Below are positions 26,403 through 38,400 of a DNA stretch of 64,000 nt, one piece after another. Made by a program: the position numbers and the translations under genes. The notes under the pieces are model-generated. The model ran no database searches. It was not told the origin of the DNA and was given only the letters and a program-made list of their open reading frames with translations. The stretch comes from Hydnum rufescens UP504 (Eukaryota > Basidiomycota > Agaricomycetes > Cantharellales > Hydnaceae). Numbering within the stretch: position 1 is the stretch's first letter; every line of letters begins with the position of its first letter. The stretch is from NCBI GenBank assembly GCA_014904985.1, contig MU129007.1:62001-126000 (forward strand), written 5' to 3'.

Positions 26403-27085
26403 TTATTTAGCTTTTCGGCCTCTTGAGCCTGGATCCGGTTCTTGATTGCTTGATGACATCTCACGAAGAGTACTTGTGCCTCCATCGGCCGCACTTTCTG
26501 TTCCCAGTTCCTGTCCACGCCGTTCTTCTGCACGTTGTCTGGCAACGCGTACGTTCCGTTCAGGAAATTTCTCGATAATGGCTTGTGTTGTTCGTAATTC
26601 TCGCTCTCTTGCAGCTCGACAAACAGACCTACATTAGAAAGAATTGCGAGACCGTTGATGGAAACTGTTGATATACGTTCGTGGGTGAAAACGCACCATG
26701 AGGCAGCCGCAACGAAAATAAATGTCCCGACTGCCCAATTTGAGGCGGTCCGTATGTCTATTCGTACAATGAGCCGACGAGACCAAATGGTGAATTATTT
26801 GATTCGCAAGAGAGCTATTGAAGAACACAAACTGGTGTTCATACTCCGCACAGCGCCGATGGCCGTTCCAGTGGCCATTCCATACATTAAGCTCTCGCGT
26901 GCACATGGATACCGTGGCAAGTTTCGAAAGTCATCGACCACATTAATCCTCTTCACAAACATTAGCTTCCCAAATACGGAAATAGACCACGCTACTATTA
27001 CTTTTATTGCTTCCTTTAGCTCAGGTTTGACAGATCCAGGAAGCGACGGGTCTGACTGAGAACCAGAGGATGGCTCTGAAACCAT
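26403..27085 (-). CDS. COX20: cytochrome c oxidase assembly protein COX20
   Basis: COX20 is an inner-membrane chaperone that holds newly made Cox2 for assembly of complex IV. Exon 1 has LPRYPCARESLMYGMATGTA, matching the conserved Pro-Cys-Ala-Arg-(x)-Ser-Leu-Leu-Tyr-Gly motif at the first membrane helix. Exon 2 gives ASNWAVGTFIFVAAASW, the second helix motif. Exon 3 (joined through a GTGCGT donor after the Trp codon) gives VCRAARERELRTTQAIIEKF and a basic tail ending at 26403. The length is about 160-180 residues, slightly longer than usual because of the C-terminal tail. The start at 27085 lies only 25 bases from the edge of an inserted inverted-repeat element, so most of its 5' leader and promoter is transposon-derived or displaced. 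Confidence 0.85.
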
Positions 27086-27099
27086 TGTGTTCCCGAAAT

Positions 27100-27110
27100 A
27101 CAGCTAGAGT
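27100..27110. repeat. target-site duplication, left copy
   Basis: The 11-base sequence acagctagagt is repeated exactly at 27550-27560 on the other side of the inverted-repeat element. It lies in the 5' leader region of COX20. Confidence 0.85.
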
Positions 27111-27549
27111 AGTCTCGTAACCAGACCGGAGCTACGCTCGGTCTGGTGGAAAGGGGAGTTCCGAAGGCGCGGGCATGAAGCTTCCGCTCCAGCCAATCAC
27201 AAAAAGTTTTCACCGGTGTTTGCCGCGACCTCCAGTTGGGTACGTGTTCTCCACGCAGTATCCATGCCCTGATAGGAACTTCATGAGATGGATATCTCCC
27301 AGCCAAAAATGACCAAGAGCCTATTTGGTCACCCAGTGTCTCTGCAGCCCATCCTGCATTAGCCGCTCTGATAGGAACCAGGAAATCAAAATTAGTTGAT
27401 ATAATATTCCCGTCTCAGAAGCAACTGGGAGTCACGGCAAGCACCGGTCAAAACCTCTTGTGATTGGCTAGACCGGAAGCTTCATGCCCGCGCCTTCGGA
27501 ACTCCCCATTTTCCCAGACCAAGCGTAAGCTTGGTCTGGTTACGAGACT
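27111..27549. mobile_element. 439-bp non-autonomous DNA transposon (MULE-like MITE)
   Basis: About 105-110 bases at each end are inverted copies of each other. Left and right ends both begin AGTCTCGTAACCAGACC and share a long nearly identical block (GGAGTTCCGAAGGCGCGGGC, then ATGAAGCTTCC) and a CCAATCAC block further in. The element is flanked by a perfect 11-base direct repeat, acagctagagt, at 27100-27110 and 27550-27560, which is the target-site duplication. Long terminal inverted repeats with a 9-11 base duplication fit Mutator-like elements. No coding region is visible in the roughly 220 bases between the arms, so it would need a transposase from elsewhere. The duplication is perfect while the arms differ at about 15% of positions. 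Confidence 0.88.
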
Positions 27550-27560
27550 ACAGCTAGAGT
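27550..27560. repeat. target-site duplication, right copy
   Basis: Exact copy of the 11 bases at 27100-27110, marking the far edge of the inserted element. Confidence 0.85.
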
Positions 27561-27924
27561 TGATAGAGCTGGGGTCGAATGGCTATCTCCGTTGAATGGC
27601 TGCAACATATTTCCGGGGCGAGCGCAACCAACACCATCGTCGGGGATAGGGATAGCCAGGAGTCCCATAATAAATTCAGCCTAAAGCCGACACTTCCCAC
27701 CATTGTAACGCAGGCGCGCGGGACGCTGTGTTTTCAAGTATCACGAATTTAAAGGAATCTAATCGATGATTCAAAAAACAGAAGCTAGCTGTACAACCAT
27801 CCGTGTCAAGTGACCCATCCATGACAAACAAACATATGTATCGATAATATCCACCAAGAAGGATGCATATGTAGCGGGATAGCACATGTACAACATTCGA
27901 CCGTGTGCCTTTACTCAGGATTGG
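27561..27924. other. intergenic, original COX20 upstream DNA
   Basis: This is the DNA that adjoined the COX20 leader before the inverted-repeat element was inserted, up to the stop of the nickel transporter gene. No open frame or RNA seen. If the insertion is recent, the original COX20 core promoter should lie here. Confidence 0.4.
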
Positions 27925-30112
27925 TTACATCACGGCGGCCATATCTCCCCTTGGCCCATTTCCCGCATAAAAGGCCACGAGAATCGAGACAAATAGACCG
28001 ACAATAGCTGCCCCAATAATACCAGAATTGTTGTTCGCCTGACATCCAACCGCCCCACAGATGGGAATTAGAATTTGAGGTGCGACAGTGCTGCTACAAG
28101 GGGGAAATGCGTGCGCTTGCTTACCCTTTGCCAGGCCCTCCACCATTTCCCCGACAATCCGGGGTCATGTTCAGCTGCCTCGTGACATGTACGACAGTTT
28201 TCCGCTATGATACCCATTGCCGTGATCAGACTAATGCTAAATGCTACCTGTGAAGACCCTCGCGGTCAGAACGAGTGACGAGTGACGGTTGATGTACAAG
28301 TCCTTATAACACACCAGAATTGATATCAGTGTTAGCGCGATACTGAGAGTTGACATCGTGTTATGTTTGATGACCAATTTTCGCTCAAGCTCGGAATCAG
28401 GAGTAGTCGTGGGTGCCCCAGCTTCGGTTCTCATGGCCGAATCGTCGCTATACGATGGACCAGAGACTCCCGAAACCACGTTCTTTGAATCGACTATCTG
28501 GAGGCCACCTCCCTGTGACTGAGGGGCATGGGCCCGAGATGAGGAAGATCCGGGCTCATTCCGGGGGACATCTGTACTGGGCATTGCACTCGCTCTCTCC
28601 GTGCTTTCGCTGAGGATTACAGGAGGGCGTTTCTTTTCCCATAACTGCCAACCGTGCTCAGGAAAGCCGGAATACGAGTATAGCATTACGATGGAGTCGG
28701 CAGAGTCGATCAAGGTCATTCCTGCCGTAAAGAGGAGAGGAAGGATGATAATGTCGCCCCTGTTTATCATAGGTTGGCCTTTTGCGTCTTTCTTGGCAAG
28801 AGCCGTGATAGCTAGTAATGCAATAGAGGATGCAGTATCGAATCCAAAGCCAAAGAGCACGCCAACCTAATAAGAGGCATCAGTAATGATAACACTAGAC
28901 ATAATCGCAACGGCGAGAATTCTGCACAGGATACATCTACAGATTTAATGGTGAAGACAAGTGTCACAAGAACCATAACATGCATTACCTTCCAAGGCCG
29001 GTCGACAAAGGTTGTTACTGGGCCTAACAGGCGGAGCATGATGGATGGGGCCATCTGAAAGCCTTCGTCATTTGGAACCAAACCCATTCGAGCTCGACGT
29101 TGCTCCTAGACCATTCATAATTTTCGTGAGAGGGACTTTTTGAGGCACATAAGATGATAGGGACGCACCATACGACGATGCTTGATGATTCTCCACAATA
29201 TCACCGAATTGGCTAACCCAATGATAAACAGGAATGAAGCGCTAACGGTAGATCCTATTGCCACATGACAGTGCATCAACACTATATTTGACTCGTCCAT
29301 GATGATGCTCGATGCACACCCACTATACCGCCGACAGTCCCAATCCCTAGTCGAACATGCTTCAGACGATGCTTCATCCCAAACGCCATATACACGAACC
29401 TCCAATTTTCCCATACACATCAGAGCTGAGGCAAATCCATCAATCGAGACATGGCCTGCGACAGCCAAAGTAACGTACCTTATGGCTATAGCTACGTTCT
29501 GCTCCCAACGCCCTCCTATGAGAGCACGTAATAAAGAGGTCACAACATTATAAAATACTCTCACCACGACTATGACGATAGAGCTATGCCCCAGTGAAAA
29601 ATATAGACCACAAGTCACAGGAAGCTGCCCAAACGATATAAGAGTTCTAGTCGCGTTATCGATCGCACTGCATCAAAGGAATTCGACAACTCAATCAACA
29701 AAATGACTCTTCAGGGCAGAAGTTCGAATGGTACCTTATGTGATCGGCGTCCAATGCTTGAGAATACCATCTATGAATCATTCTATCCGATCGACAGCTC
29801 TCAAGTGCTCACCGTGTCGCAGGCCCAGAGTCTGAAATTAAACCAGATGATCACAGGCCATCAGGACAACACTAGTGCGGTCAATATTATGGAAAAAAAT
29901 AGAATCACCCACGCAAGCAAACACAAGCTAAGAATACCGCGACTTTCGTTTCTGAGCCCGAAGAGGAGGCTCGCGAGAACCCACAGGACAACGTTGGCCG
30001 TGATCTCAGAAATCACTAGGATTAGAGACCGGCCAAACAGGCTCAAGCCTGGCAAACGGGGTACACAACGACGAAGGCCAGCATAAATGGGTCCTGAAAT
30101 TCGCATCGACAA
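27925..30112 (-). CDS. nickel/cobalt transporter (NiCoT family)
   Basis: High-affinity nickel permease of the plasma membrane, which supplies nickel to urease in fungi. The defining NiCoT signature HALDADHISAIDN is assembled across two introns (29751-29809 and about 29665-29727): exons end TLGLRH, carry ALDADHI, then SAIDNATRTL. Other family blocks are GRSLILVISEITANVVLWVL, FSLGHSSIVIVV, a block with LLFGFGFDTASSIALLAI, and TLIDSADSIVMLY, the second signature region. A long cytosolic Ser/Pro-rich loop sits at about 28390-28600. The last two helices are at 28237-28340 and 27940-28060. The start at 30112 precedes a first helix preceded by basic residues. It lies 385 bases downstream of the septin gene on the same strand. 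Confidence 0.92.
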
Positions 30113-30496
30113 AGTATGAACAAGAGATAACTACTGCATAACCGCGTACCGGAATCAAACAGTCATTTGGGTCACATGGGGCCAGAAACCAATTTGGCCC
30201 ACGCAGCAGAGGGAGAGCACAAAAAGAATAGGAAAGCATGGAACGGTCAGAGAATGTGGGTTATATCCAGGGGAGTAAAAAGCGAAGAAGATAAGTGGAG
30301 GGTTTCCAAGGGATGTAAAAGTAATGACAGTAAAAGAGAGATCCGATCTTGGGGATATCTCATCCGGTGGCACTTGACCAGAAGCAAGCCAAGCAAACGG
30401 CTGGAGGGAGGAGCGTATAAAAGGATTGACGGTGGGGAGGGCTCTCGAAAGAGGGTGTGGTATGCGTGTACATTCGATTACGCTGGAGCGAAATTG

Positions 30497-32787
30497 TTAA
30501 AAATCGTGTGAAAGAAATAGAAACGGGCACCTGCCTTTCGAGAGGGTGCTCTGCGTGGGGGCTGGAAGGATTTGCGTCGCTCGACGCGCGAGAAGCTTTT
30601 CGGTGCGGTACTTTTCATACAACACTTCCTTAGTCGTCTGTCTCAACATCTGTGGAAGTCGGCCAGTCTCAGCGAGAACCAAACGAGGAAAAATACAAAA
30701 CACGCACATGCATCTGAGGACCCAGCACAGCGTGCCGAAGGGCCAAATAATCACAATGCTTGGGATCTATACGCAGGTATCAGACATGCTAAAGGCAGCT
30801 CAAAAAATGCACTTACCGAGAACATCCACGGATCCCCAACGATAATTACGGGTGTATTTTCCTCGCAGGTCAGCTAGGAACTCAGAGTGGGGGACAATAT
30901 TGTCGCCTGCACGTATCGGAGACGATAGAGAAGAAGTGGACGACGCAAGACTCTTCAGTCGAGACCCTGACGAAGATGGAACAGGGTCTGGAGACATGAT
31001 CGCAAATGGTATTACTTTTCGCAGATCAGTCAGAGTCAGCACTCCGCCGGAATCATCGGAGTTAGCAACATCCTCGTGTGTCAAAGCCGCTCGAGCACGA
31101 GAGCGTGACCGCAGGCCGTGTGATGGGCGTCGAGCTGAAGTCGGACGTGTTGGTCGAATGCGCACTACATGACGATCCGTTTTCTGATCTCCGTTGACTG
31201 TACGCAGGGGGAGCTCTTCGTCGTCCCCTTCATCATCATCGTCTCCAGCATCCTCCTCTTCGTCTTCATCCTCTTCAATGCTTCCTAATAGGCTAAATCC
31301 CAGCCCAGCCTTCTTCAGGTCTTGCCGAATAGCATTTTTCACTTCCTCCAAGTGTTCGTTGGTCATAGTATCGGCACGGGAAATGATAGGAAGGACATTG
31401 ACTCGCTCAGAAAGACGTTTGATCACGTGGATCTCAGATGGAAGGAGCGACATCATCATGGCTTGCTCGGGCTCCTGCGTAGCTCCTTCCATGGCGGCCA
31501 GAAAAAGGTTCGCTGGAATCGTCGCCTGAGAAGCGGTGTTTGGATTGTCAGCAGAAGGCGCAGCCGTCGCTTTGACCTCCTGGCGATCATCGGTGGAGCC
31601 GTGACCATTCAAGGAACGTCGAAGAGGATCATCTTCAGATGTTGGTCTGTCCCTAGATGTGGAAAGGCCAGAGTCAGCGCCAGCACGGGCCGGAGGGAGA
31701 GCGTCGCCATGATCAGGTCGCCCAGGGGATGCCGGAGGTTGAACTACAGGGGGCGGAGGTGACTGGGTAGATGGAGGGACCCGCATGGATTTGACCGATT
31801 CTGGGGCAATGAGATAGATACACCTAGTAATCTCAAGTGAGGGCACGCGCGCAAGAAAAGGCGAGAAGCAAGAGCCCTACAAGTGTACATGTTGGTCTCC
31901 TTTGCTTTGGCGCACCACCTTGCTCTCCTAGTGATGGTGCACAGCGTCAGAGGCGGGGTCCTTCATCTCCAAGATCCAAGACATTATCCCACCTCACTAA
32001 GAGTTTCAGCGAATTTCATGTCCAGGTGACCAACGATGGACGTGACAAATCTCTCCAAGTCAAGCTCAGTACCGCGTAAACCAGGGGTATCAATCAAAGT
32101 CAGGGATATACGTTCCCTCCCCTCTTCGATTTCGACAGTTGCGGATTGCATCGTTTCAGTAGCCCGCAAAGGCCCATGCATCAGCTTCTCCACCGATTCG
32201 CGTTGCGCAGGCGTCGCTTGAGGCGAAATCTGACAAGTGTCGAGTAGGAGTCTTAGAAGACTTGTTTTTCCCGTCCCCGCACCCCCACTACACCAGTGCA
32301 CAACTCAGTACGCAGCATTGCATCCTTTTGGAGAGAAAGGCATTCGGGGTGCCACTTACACTATCATGATGTTGAAGGTTGGGACAGCGTGAGGCGCACG
32401 CCGTTTCGATCGCGCACCAGTATATAACACGACAGGGTCTACACGGGCAAAGGCCGTAGGCGGATGCTGAGATGCATATATGGACGCGATGGAACCGGTA
32501 TATTCTTTGGCGTTAGGACCAGAGTACTGTGACGACTTGCGGAACGAACGAACATTCTTCCCGCTATTTTGACGGGATGGAAGCCTTCCAAATAAAGGAG
32601 AGAACGTCGCGGAAGTTGGAGTGATGTCGCCAAATTCGTTAGGTGAGATTTCTGTGACTAGGTCTGGGGGCCACTCCATCCCTTTTGAAGACAAGTGAGG
32701 CAATGAGGGCGACGCCCGGATAGGACCGTCTCCCTCATCTTTGCTATCTCTTCGCTTCGGTTTCCGCAGAGTCAAGCCCAATACCAT
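30497..32787 (-). CDS. septin-type GTPase with two low-complexity inserts
   Basis: Septins polymerise into filaments at the cell cortex and septum. The G1 loop is GGAGTGKTS, G3 is LIDTPGL, and after ESKVVRQSKGDQHVHL and CIYLIAPESV the G4 motif is SRAD (LPIISRADTMTNEH), where most septins have AKAD. The septin unique element and C-terminus follow (RNYRWGSVDVL, then HCDYLALRHAVLG and EVLYEKYRTEKLLARRAT). Unusual points are a roughly 110-residue N-terminal extension, a Pro/Ser-rich insert of about 100 residues between the IAPES strand and SLLPSEIHVIKRLSERVN, and an acidic insert (EEDEDEEEDAGDDDDEGDD) plus an Arg/Ser-rich segment after G4. No long C-terminal coiled coil is present. It resembles the divergent filamentous-fungal group more than the Cdc3/10/11/12 core set. 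Confidence 0.85.
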
Positions 32788-33532
32788 GCTTGATTAAGTG
32801 ATTGTCCGACTCGTCCAGCGATGCGGGAGTGCGAGCACTGCAGGTGTCGCAAGAGATAATAGGCCCGCTGATCTTACGCGTGCTAGACGAGCGTGCGGGG
32901 AAGGTGGTATACAGAAAGATAAAGTTGGAGGACACTTACGCAAAGAGTGTGGTAACCACCGGCAACGACCGGGGGCCTAATGCATATGGTTCCTGAAACG
33001 GAGGAAAGATTATACCCAGTACAGTACACATCGTTCGCAAGCATTGACTCCCACACCACCCGTCCCAACCTCAGCCCTTTTCCCACTGATTCACCACCTT
33101 GACCACGAATCAACCATTGTAAAGCATTAGCTAGTGCTACAGTGACCGCTCTCGGCGATCCCCGCCTACGCGGTACAAATCCAGATATCTCTCTCTCGAA
33201 TTATTTCCGATTTTATTATAACAACAACAAGAATAAGAGGGCACAACGTGGTGAATGTGAACTATACCTGGAAGACAAGCAAAAGATGGTAACAGATTAT
33301 GGGTGACGAGGAAACAGCTAAGATAATAATAACAGTGAATATAAGATATTTTCCTTCGCCCAGCCGTTACATACTTGCTGGAGCCCAGGGGGGGTAGCAC
33401 TTGCTATGTGTTTATGTTGGTGTGCCTGGGGTCCCGCCACCGATTTAAAGGACTGACCCGAGGTACCCATGATTCACAGACCGAGGGCAACCGAATGTTG
33501 TCTTGGAGGATAGGGCATCCGTGGGCAGGTCC
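32788..33532. other. intergenic, septin upstream region
   Basis: About 745 bases between the septin start and the stop of the Zn2Cys6 gene, both minus strand. Short frames exist on both strands at 32740-33000 and could be an untranslated leader or a missed first septin exon. An AT-rich stretch lies at 33190-33350. Nothing else is recognisable. Confidence 0.4.
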
Positions 33533-35420
33533 TCACTCCGGCGCTTCATGTCCGTCGGCCCAATCTTTCCCTTCACCGCCTTCCACGGGGTGCAATGGAG
33601 GAGACCGTGCTCCTTGCTGTAGGTGAGGTGAAGCTTGGGTCCCGGACGATAGTGGCCACGGCGGATAACCCACTGGAGAAATATGATGTCGGGGCGGCGG
33701 TGTAGATATTCGCATTCCAGGTCTACCACCGTGCGTGATATACGCGTCGGATGGCCCCGCACCAAGACTCTGACTTCGTTCAGGCATATCCCCAACTTGG
33801 GGAGTGGCCTGCATCTCTTCAGGAGGTGCTCCGCCAGCGGGTGGTGTCTGTGACGTCGACGTCGAAGATTGCTGTCGTTTTCCAGAACGAGATTTCTCAG
33901 AGGAAGCTGGGCGGGTGCTATTCGATTTCTTATTTTTCTTTCCAGGTCCACGTCGTTTGACCGTCTCATCATATTGACATTCCGTACCTCGCCTCCCACA
34001 GTTGTTGCACGGACGTGCGCCGTCGCACTTGAGTTTACGACCTGTAAACCCAATACACCCAAACCACCGGACGCGCCATTAGTAGAGCACGTAGATCCAA
34101 TGATTAGGGGATACGGGACTCACGTCTACAAAAGTAGCATGCATTCTCCGTCTTCCTGCCCCCCTTTCGTTCGGCCGGAGGAGTACCATCACCCGAGTCT
34201 TTCTTGGCGTTCCCTACCCGTCGCGTCCCGCGTCCTCGAGCACCCATGGCAGATGTCTCTGTGGTAGTGATTTCGACAGTTACAGAAATATTTGGATCAT
34301 ACTCCTCGTATCCAACACTACTTGGAGAGCCGAAACTACGCAGGTCTTCATCGAGCTGGGAAGGCACAGTCGCCTGGCTTTGGGGGTGAAGTTGAGGCTG
34401 TGAGACAGGGGAATGTTGCTGCTGGAGATCATCGTGGGAGGGGAGAGCATTGTGCGGCAGGGGAGGAATCCTCCCAGGCGGCCGAGCCGATTCAATATAA
34501 CGTCCTCGGATAGACAGCGAAGGCGAAGGCGAGGGACCAACATTTCCGATATTGCGACCATATGGTCCATACCCCGTTGGAAGATTGGGACCCGCGGTGA
34601 TTGAAACATCGGAATCCGCTGTGATATTCCTTCCCCCTCCTCGTTCATGCGATGTCGGGACATGTGCAGAGGGAGAGACTAATGGGAGGCCAGGGGGCTG
34701 AGGGAGCGTCCGAGGGTGATAATCGTTAGGACGAGGGACACTCATAAGCTCTGAGCATGCACTGGGATGTTGAGAGCGCATCCACCTAGGAATGCGAGAC
34801 AACCTACCAGGGGGGCGAAAGTACGGGGAGGACTGCTGTGAGTATTGAGCTGGGTAGGAATAGTCCTCTCCTTCGTAGTGCGAGGGCATGGGATAAGCAT
34901 TGGGGCCGATTGCGTGTAGAGGGGTGAAGATGGGCCCGGGACGCTCCCTTTCATGCTCTCTCGAATATTCTGTTAAGAAGAGAGGGTTACAGCCTCATAC
35001 AATCCCAAAACAGTGAGCCTTACCTCGATGTTCATGATCTAAATACTCATTACCAGCGTCTGGAGAGGCGTAACTTTGTGATCTGGTCTGATACGAGCCC
35101 ACGCTATCTGTCCTCCATCGATCTGGATTATCATCCTCTGAACAGGATCCAGAAACATACGCACGATCACGATCATAAAAAGATACAGGAAAGCGATGTG
35201 ACGAGACGGCAACGGAATAAGGAGAACTGGAAGAAGATTGCGACGTTGATCCAGGAAGCTCATAATCGTAGGGATAATTATGTTGGTGGTATGATATGGA
35301 TTGAGACGACGGGGACTGGGCATGTTGGGAAGAGGGGGATGGAGATATGCTGGGAGGCGAGGGATTCTCATGTTCTGTATAGGGTCGTTGAAGTGGATAT
35401 GGATCGTTGTTGCCACGCAT
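33533..35420 (-). CDS. Zn2Cys6 transcription factor with C-terminal cluster
   Basis: A fungal binuclear zinc cluster is formed by splicing of ACYFCR to GRKLKCDGARPCNNCGRR (intron at about 34050-34111). Cysteine spacing is C-x2-C-x6-C-x5-C-x2-C-x6-C, the GAL4 pattern, and a basic linker (KRRGPGKKNKK) follows. The cluster lies near residue 420 of about 590, after a long Ser/Pro/Gln/Tyr-rich disordered region (exon 35037-35420, then 34104-34960). Most family members carry it near the N-terminus. There is no fungal-specific transcription factor middle domain. The tail (33533-33900) is Pro/Ser/Gly-rich. It is probably a nuclear DNA-binding regulator; target genes are unknown. The start at 35420 is the first ATG of the open frame. 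Confidence 0.85.
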
Positions 35421-35429
35421 CCTTTGGAA

Positions 35430-38400
35430 TGGGATCGAATAGATATACCCCCGTAGGGACGGAGGAATTTAACAGGAGACTTGCTAGCAGCTACCGAGTA
35501 ACTTTAGAACCTCTGAGGATTGAGGGACAAAACGATCCTGTTGGCGCGTACCAGGAAACAAAAGTTTTGGATTTACAACCCCGCAGGCACGCGAGAAACA
35601 GAAGAAACACGCTCGGAAATTTGGAGAAATTCCGAAGAGGGGGAGCAAAGTTTTCCTCAGAAGCCAGCTTGATGGGCGTCGATGAAGGCACAGTACAAAG
35701 AAAGCGGGGCGGATATCCTGACAGAGGGAGTTCCCCAGTAAGTGAGACACCAGCAGGCTCTCTTTCTACAAGACGGGGGTGCGGTCTCGAGGGCGCAGTC
35801 GTCACGCAATCACCCTCTCCGCCGGGGCGAATGTCTCCTCACTTTCAGACTAAAGCAATACCCAAGCGTATAGTCTATTGGCCCAAAAAGGCAAGATCCA
35901 ACCAAACAAGACGCAGCCCACTCAACGCCTGCCCCCACTAAGCTCATTTACTCTCTGGGAAACAATTTAGGTGCCACCGCTCTCCAGCTTTGGTATACAG
36001 TCCCTATGTTTCTGCCTTTTCTTCAGCTGCGCGTCATGAGCTTCTCTGAAGTACTTGCACTCTGGATGTTTACGCGCATTTATTTGTTTGATCTCAGAGT
36101 CCGTTTGACGCACAATGGGGGTCGGGTACCTGGCCACTGCTTCTCTCCTTTAACGCGATAGGCGACGCGACAATGCCCACATGTGTTCAGAATTCGCACG
36201 CTGCATTATCCCTGAGACACGCGCAAGATATCACATTCTTGGCCCCTCGAATCTTCCCCATATCGAGCTGCTGAGAGAATTAATGGAGATAGAACGGATT
36301 ACAAGGTACAGTACAACCCCATTTCACCTACATATATTTTTTCTCAAGTTTACGGTACGCTCTAGTTGTGGTTCTCGCGTAGGGCAACACATTGGGCCTC
36401 ATCGGTGATGCGCCGTTCCCTGGTTGCAACCTGCATTTTTAAATCTTTTATCAACACTCAAAAAGTCCAAGTGTTCGGTTGGAAGGTGCTCAAAAACTAC
36501 AAGCACCAACGTGTTGGGTGCCATCAAGACCGTATCAGTCCCGCTGCTCCGGCGACACGATCCGGTAGGACCCTGTGAATGACTCTCAATCCTTGGAACA
36601 TGCATGAATCGGTGCCGTGAGGACCCTGCCCCAGATTACGGGTACGAGAAGAACCAAGGAAGACCATACGTAATGTTTATCGCATTCCTCGCAAAGGTGT
36701 CCACCTAAATGACATTCTTCCAAAACCTTTCTCTAGAGGGAATAGCACAATCTTAATAAGGCCAGTTACAACACCCACATATATGGGCAATCATGCAAAC
36801 CATGTGTTCTCGATGCCTATTCCAGGCTCTTGAAAAAAGCTCCTCTAAAATGAGGTAACCCTCCACCTCAAGGAACGTTGACCCAGCTGCGACGGAAATG
36901 GTATGGTGCATCGGCCAGAAACCCAAGGTGCAACTGAGATCGCACGACTTATCATCATGACCGCGGTTCCCACCTTGGGGTATTTCTGATGTGGCTCGGC
37001 GATCCTGGACCATACAGAACGTTGTCGTATAGCAAATAACTCACTTTATTACGGGTACTGTAAGGCCCAATATCCTTTCAAAGTCACTTTTCAGGCCCTG
37101 TGGCGACCTGGTCTCGCGTCGCACTACACCTTGACATTCCGAACCCAGCGTAACCTGTACGGCATCCTTGAGAATGCCCTGACAGACTCGGCTTGACGCG
37201 AAATCATGGAGAGATAGGTGTTCAAGCGGGTTCATCGCGAAGAGAGTAATCAACGCAAAACACTGGGGCCAGCGCACACCCAAATCACTTCGGTCCGATT
37301 ATTTTCCCAGCGGCCATCCGTCTTCTAATCTTATTCGCCGCCGCGCCGAGTGGGCTATGCACAGTATGCCTCATGTTGGCATCAAATGTGTGCTTCAGCG
37401 CCATTATTGAAATGGAACCTATATCCTTCCGTGAAGGAAACCGAGGACGCATGTTTTGGAACCTTATGAGGTGACCAAGGACTCCTTGCCTGAGCGCAGC
37501 TCTACATAGACTAATCCTGTTTCATCCCTTATATTTTGTATGGAATATGACCGGGTGCCGTAGGGAACGAACAAACAAGAGGCCGCTGACAAATGAGTGC
37601 TGTATGTAGCCTTCCGTAAGGTTTTAGAAGCTACATCAAAGAAGCAGAAATTCCAATAATTTGTGTATGGAACGAACACTCAGTGCCACATTTGGCAGAC
37701 TCATGGTCCCTACTATTCCGACTGACCTACGCAACCCCTCTATCCTCGCTATTCGCTGTGTCTGTGATCTTACAGAAAGCATTGTCAGGGATTGAGGACG
37801 AAGCTCACAGTCAGAAACGAAGTAGGTAGCCCGGAATTTACCACAGGGGTACGTCTATACCCTGCGAGAACTTAGTCCATTATGTAGGACATAGGAAGGA
37901 GACTGCATCTCCGAGAATCCGAATCGTCTGGTACTAGAAGAATCTGACAAGAGTTAATTTACTGTCATTAAAAGCAATGCAACCTCCGGATCAGGTATGT
38001 TGTTCCAAGTCAACCGATTGGTTTTGGAAATAATATCAACAGAGGCTCAATGTCGCAAGGCCAGAGGGACTGGGATCATTGGTCCGGCTTCGAACCCAGC
38101 TAAAGCCGCTTTAAGCCACCTGTGGTCATTTCGACCACGCCCAATAGGCGAGAAAAACCAAACCAAAAAGAAAAGAAAGCAAGAGTATACCTGCTACAGA
38201 TGAACACGAAAACATTTGAGGATGCGATATACTTAGGAGAAATTTGGGGCTCAACGCGCTCCAATCTGTTTCGGCACCCTCGGCAAATTCCGCTGCCTGA
38301 CATTAAGCTCCCCCGTAAATTTGCAGATGACAGAACCTGTGACAGCTCTAGGACATCTTAGAACGGTCGCTCCGTTGAAGTGGTCACTTTGAGGCTCAAA

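Noticed and set aside
31194..31290. poly-serine plus-strand frame
   Set aside because: Antisense of the acidic Asp/Glu-rich insert of the septin gene.
35078..35941. 287-codon plus-strand open frame
   Set aside because: Antisense shadow of the low-complexity first exon of the Zn2Cys6 gene plus its upstream DNA; composition is atypical and no domain is present.
36181..37290. short open frames suggestive of F-box-like text
   Set aside because: Resemblance limited to a few residues; no complete F-box and no consistent frame.
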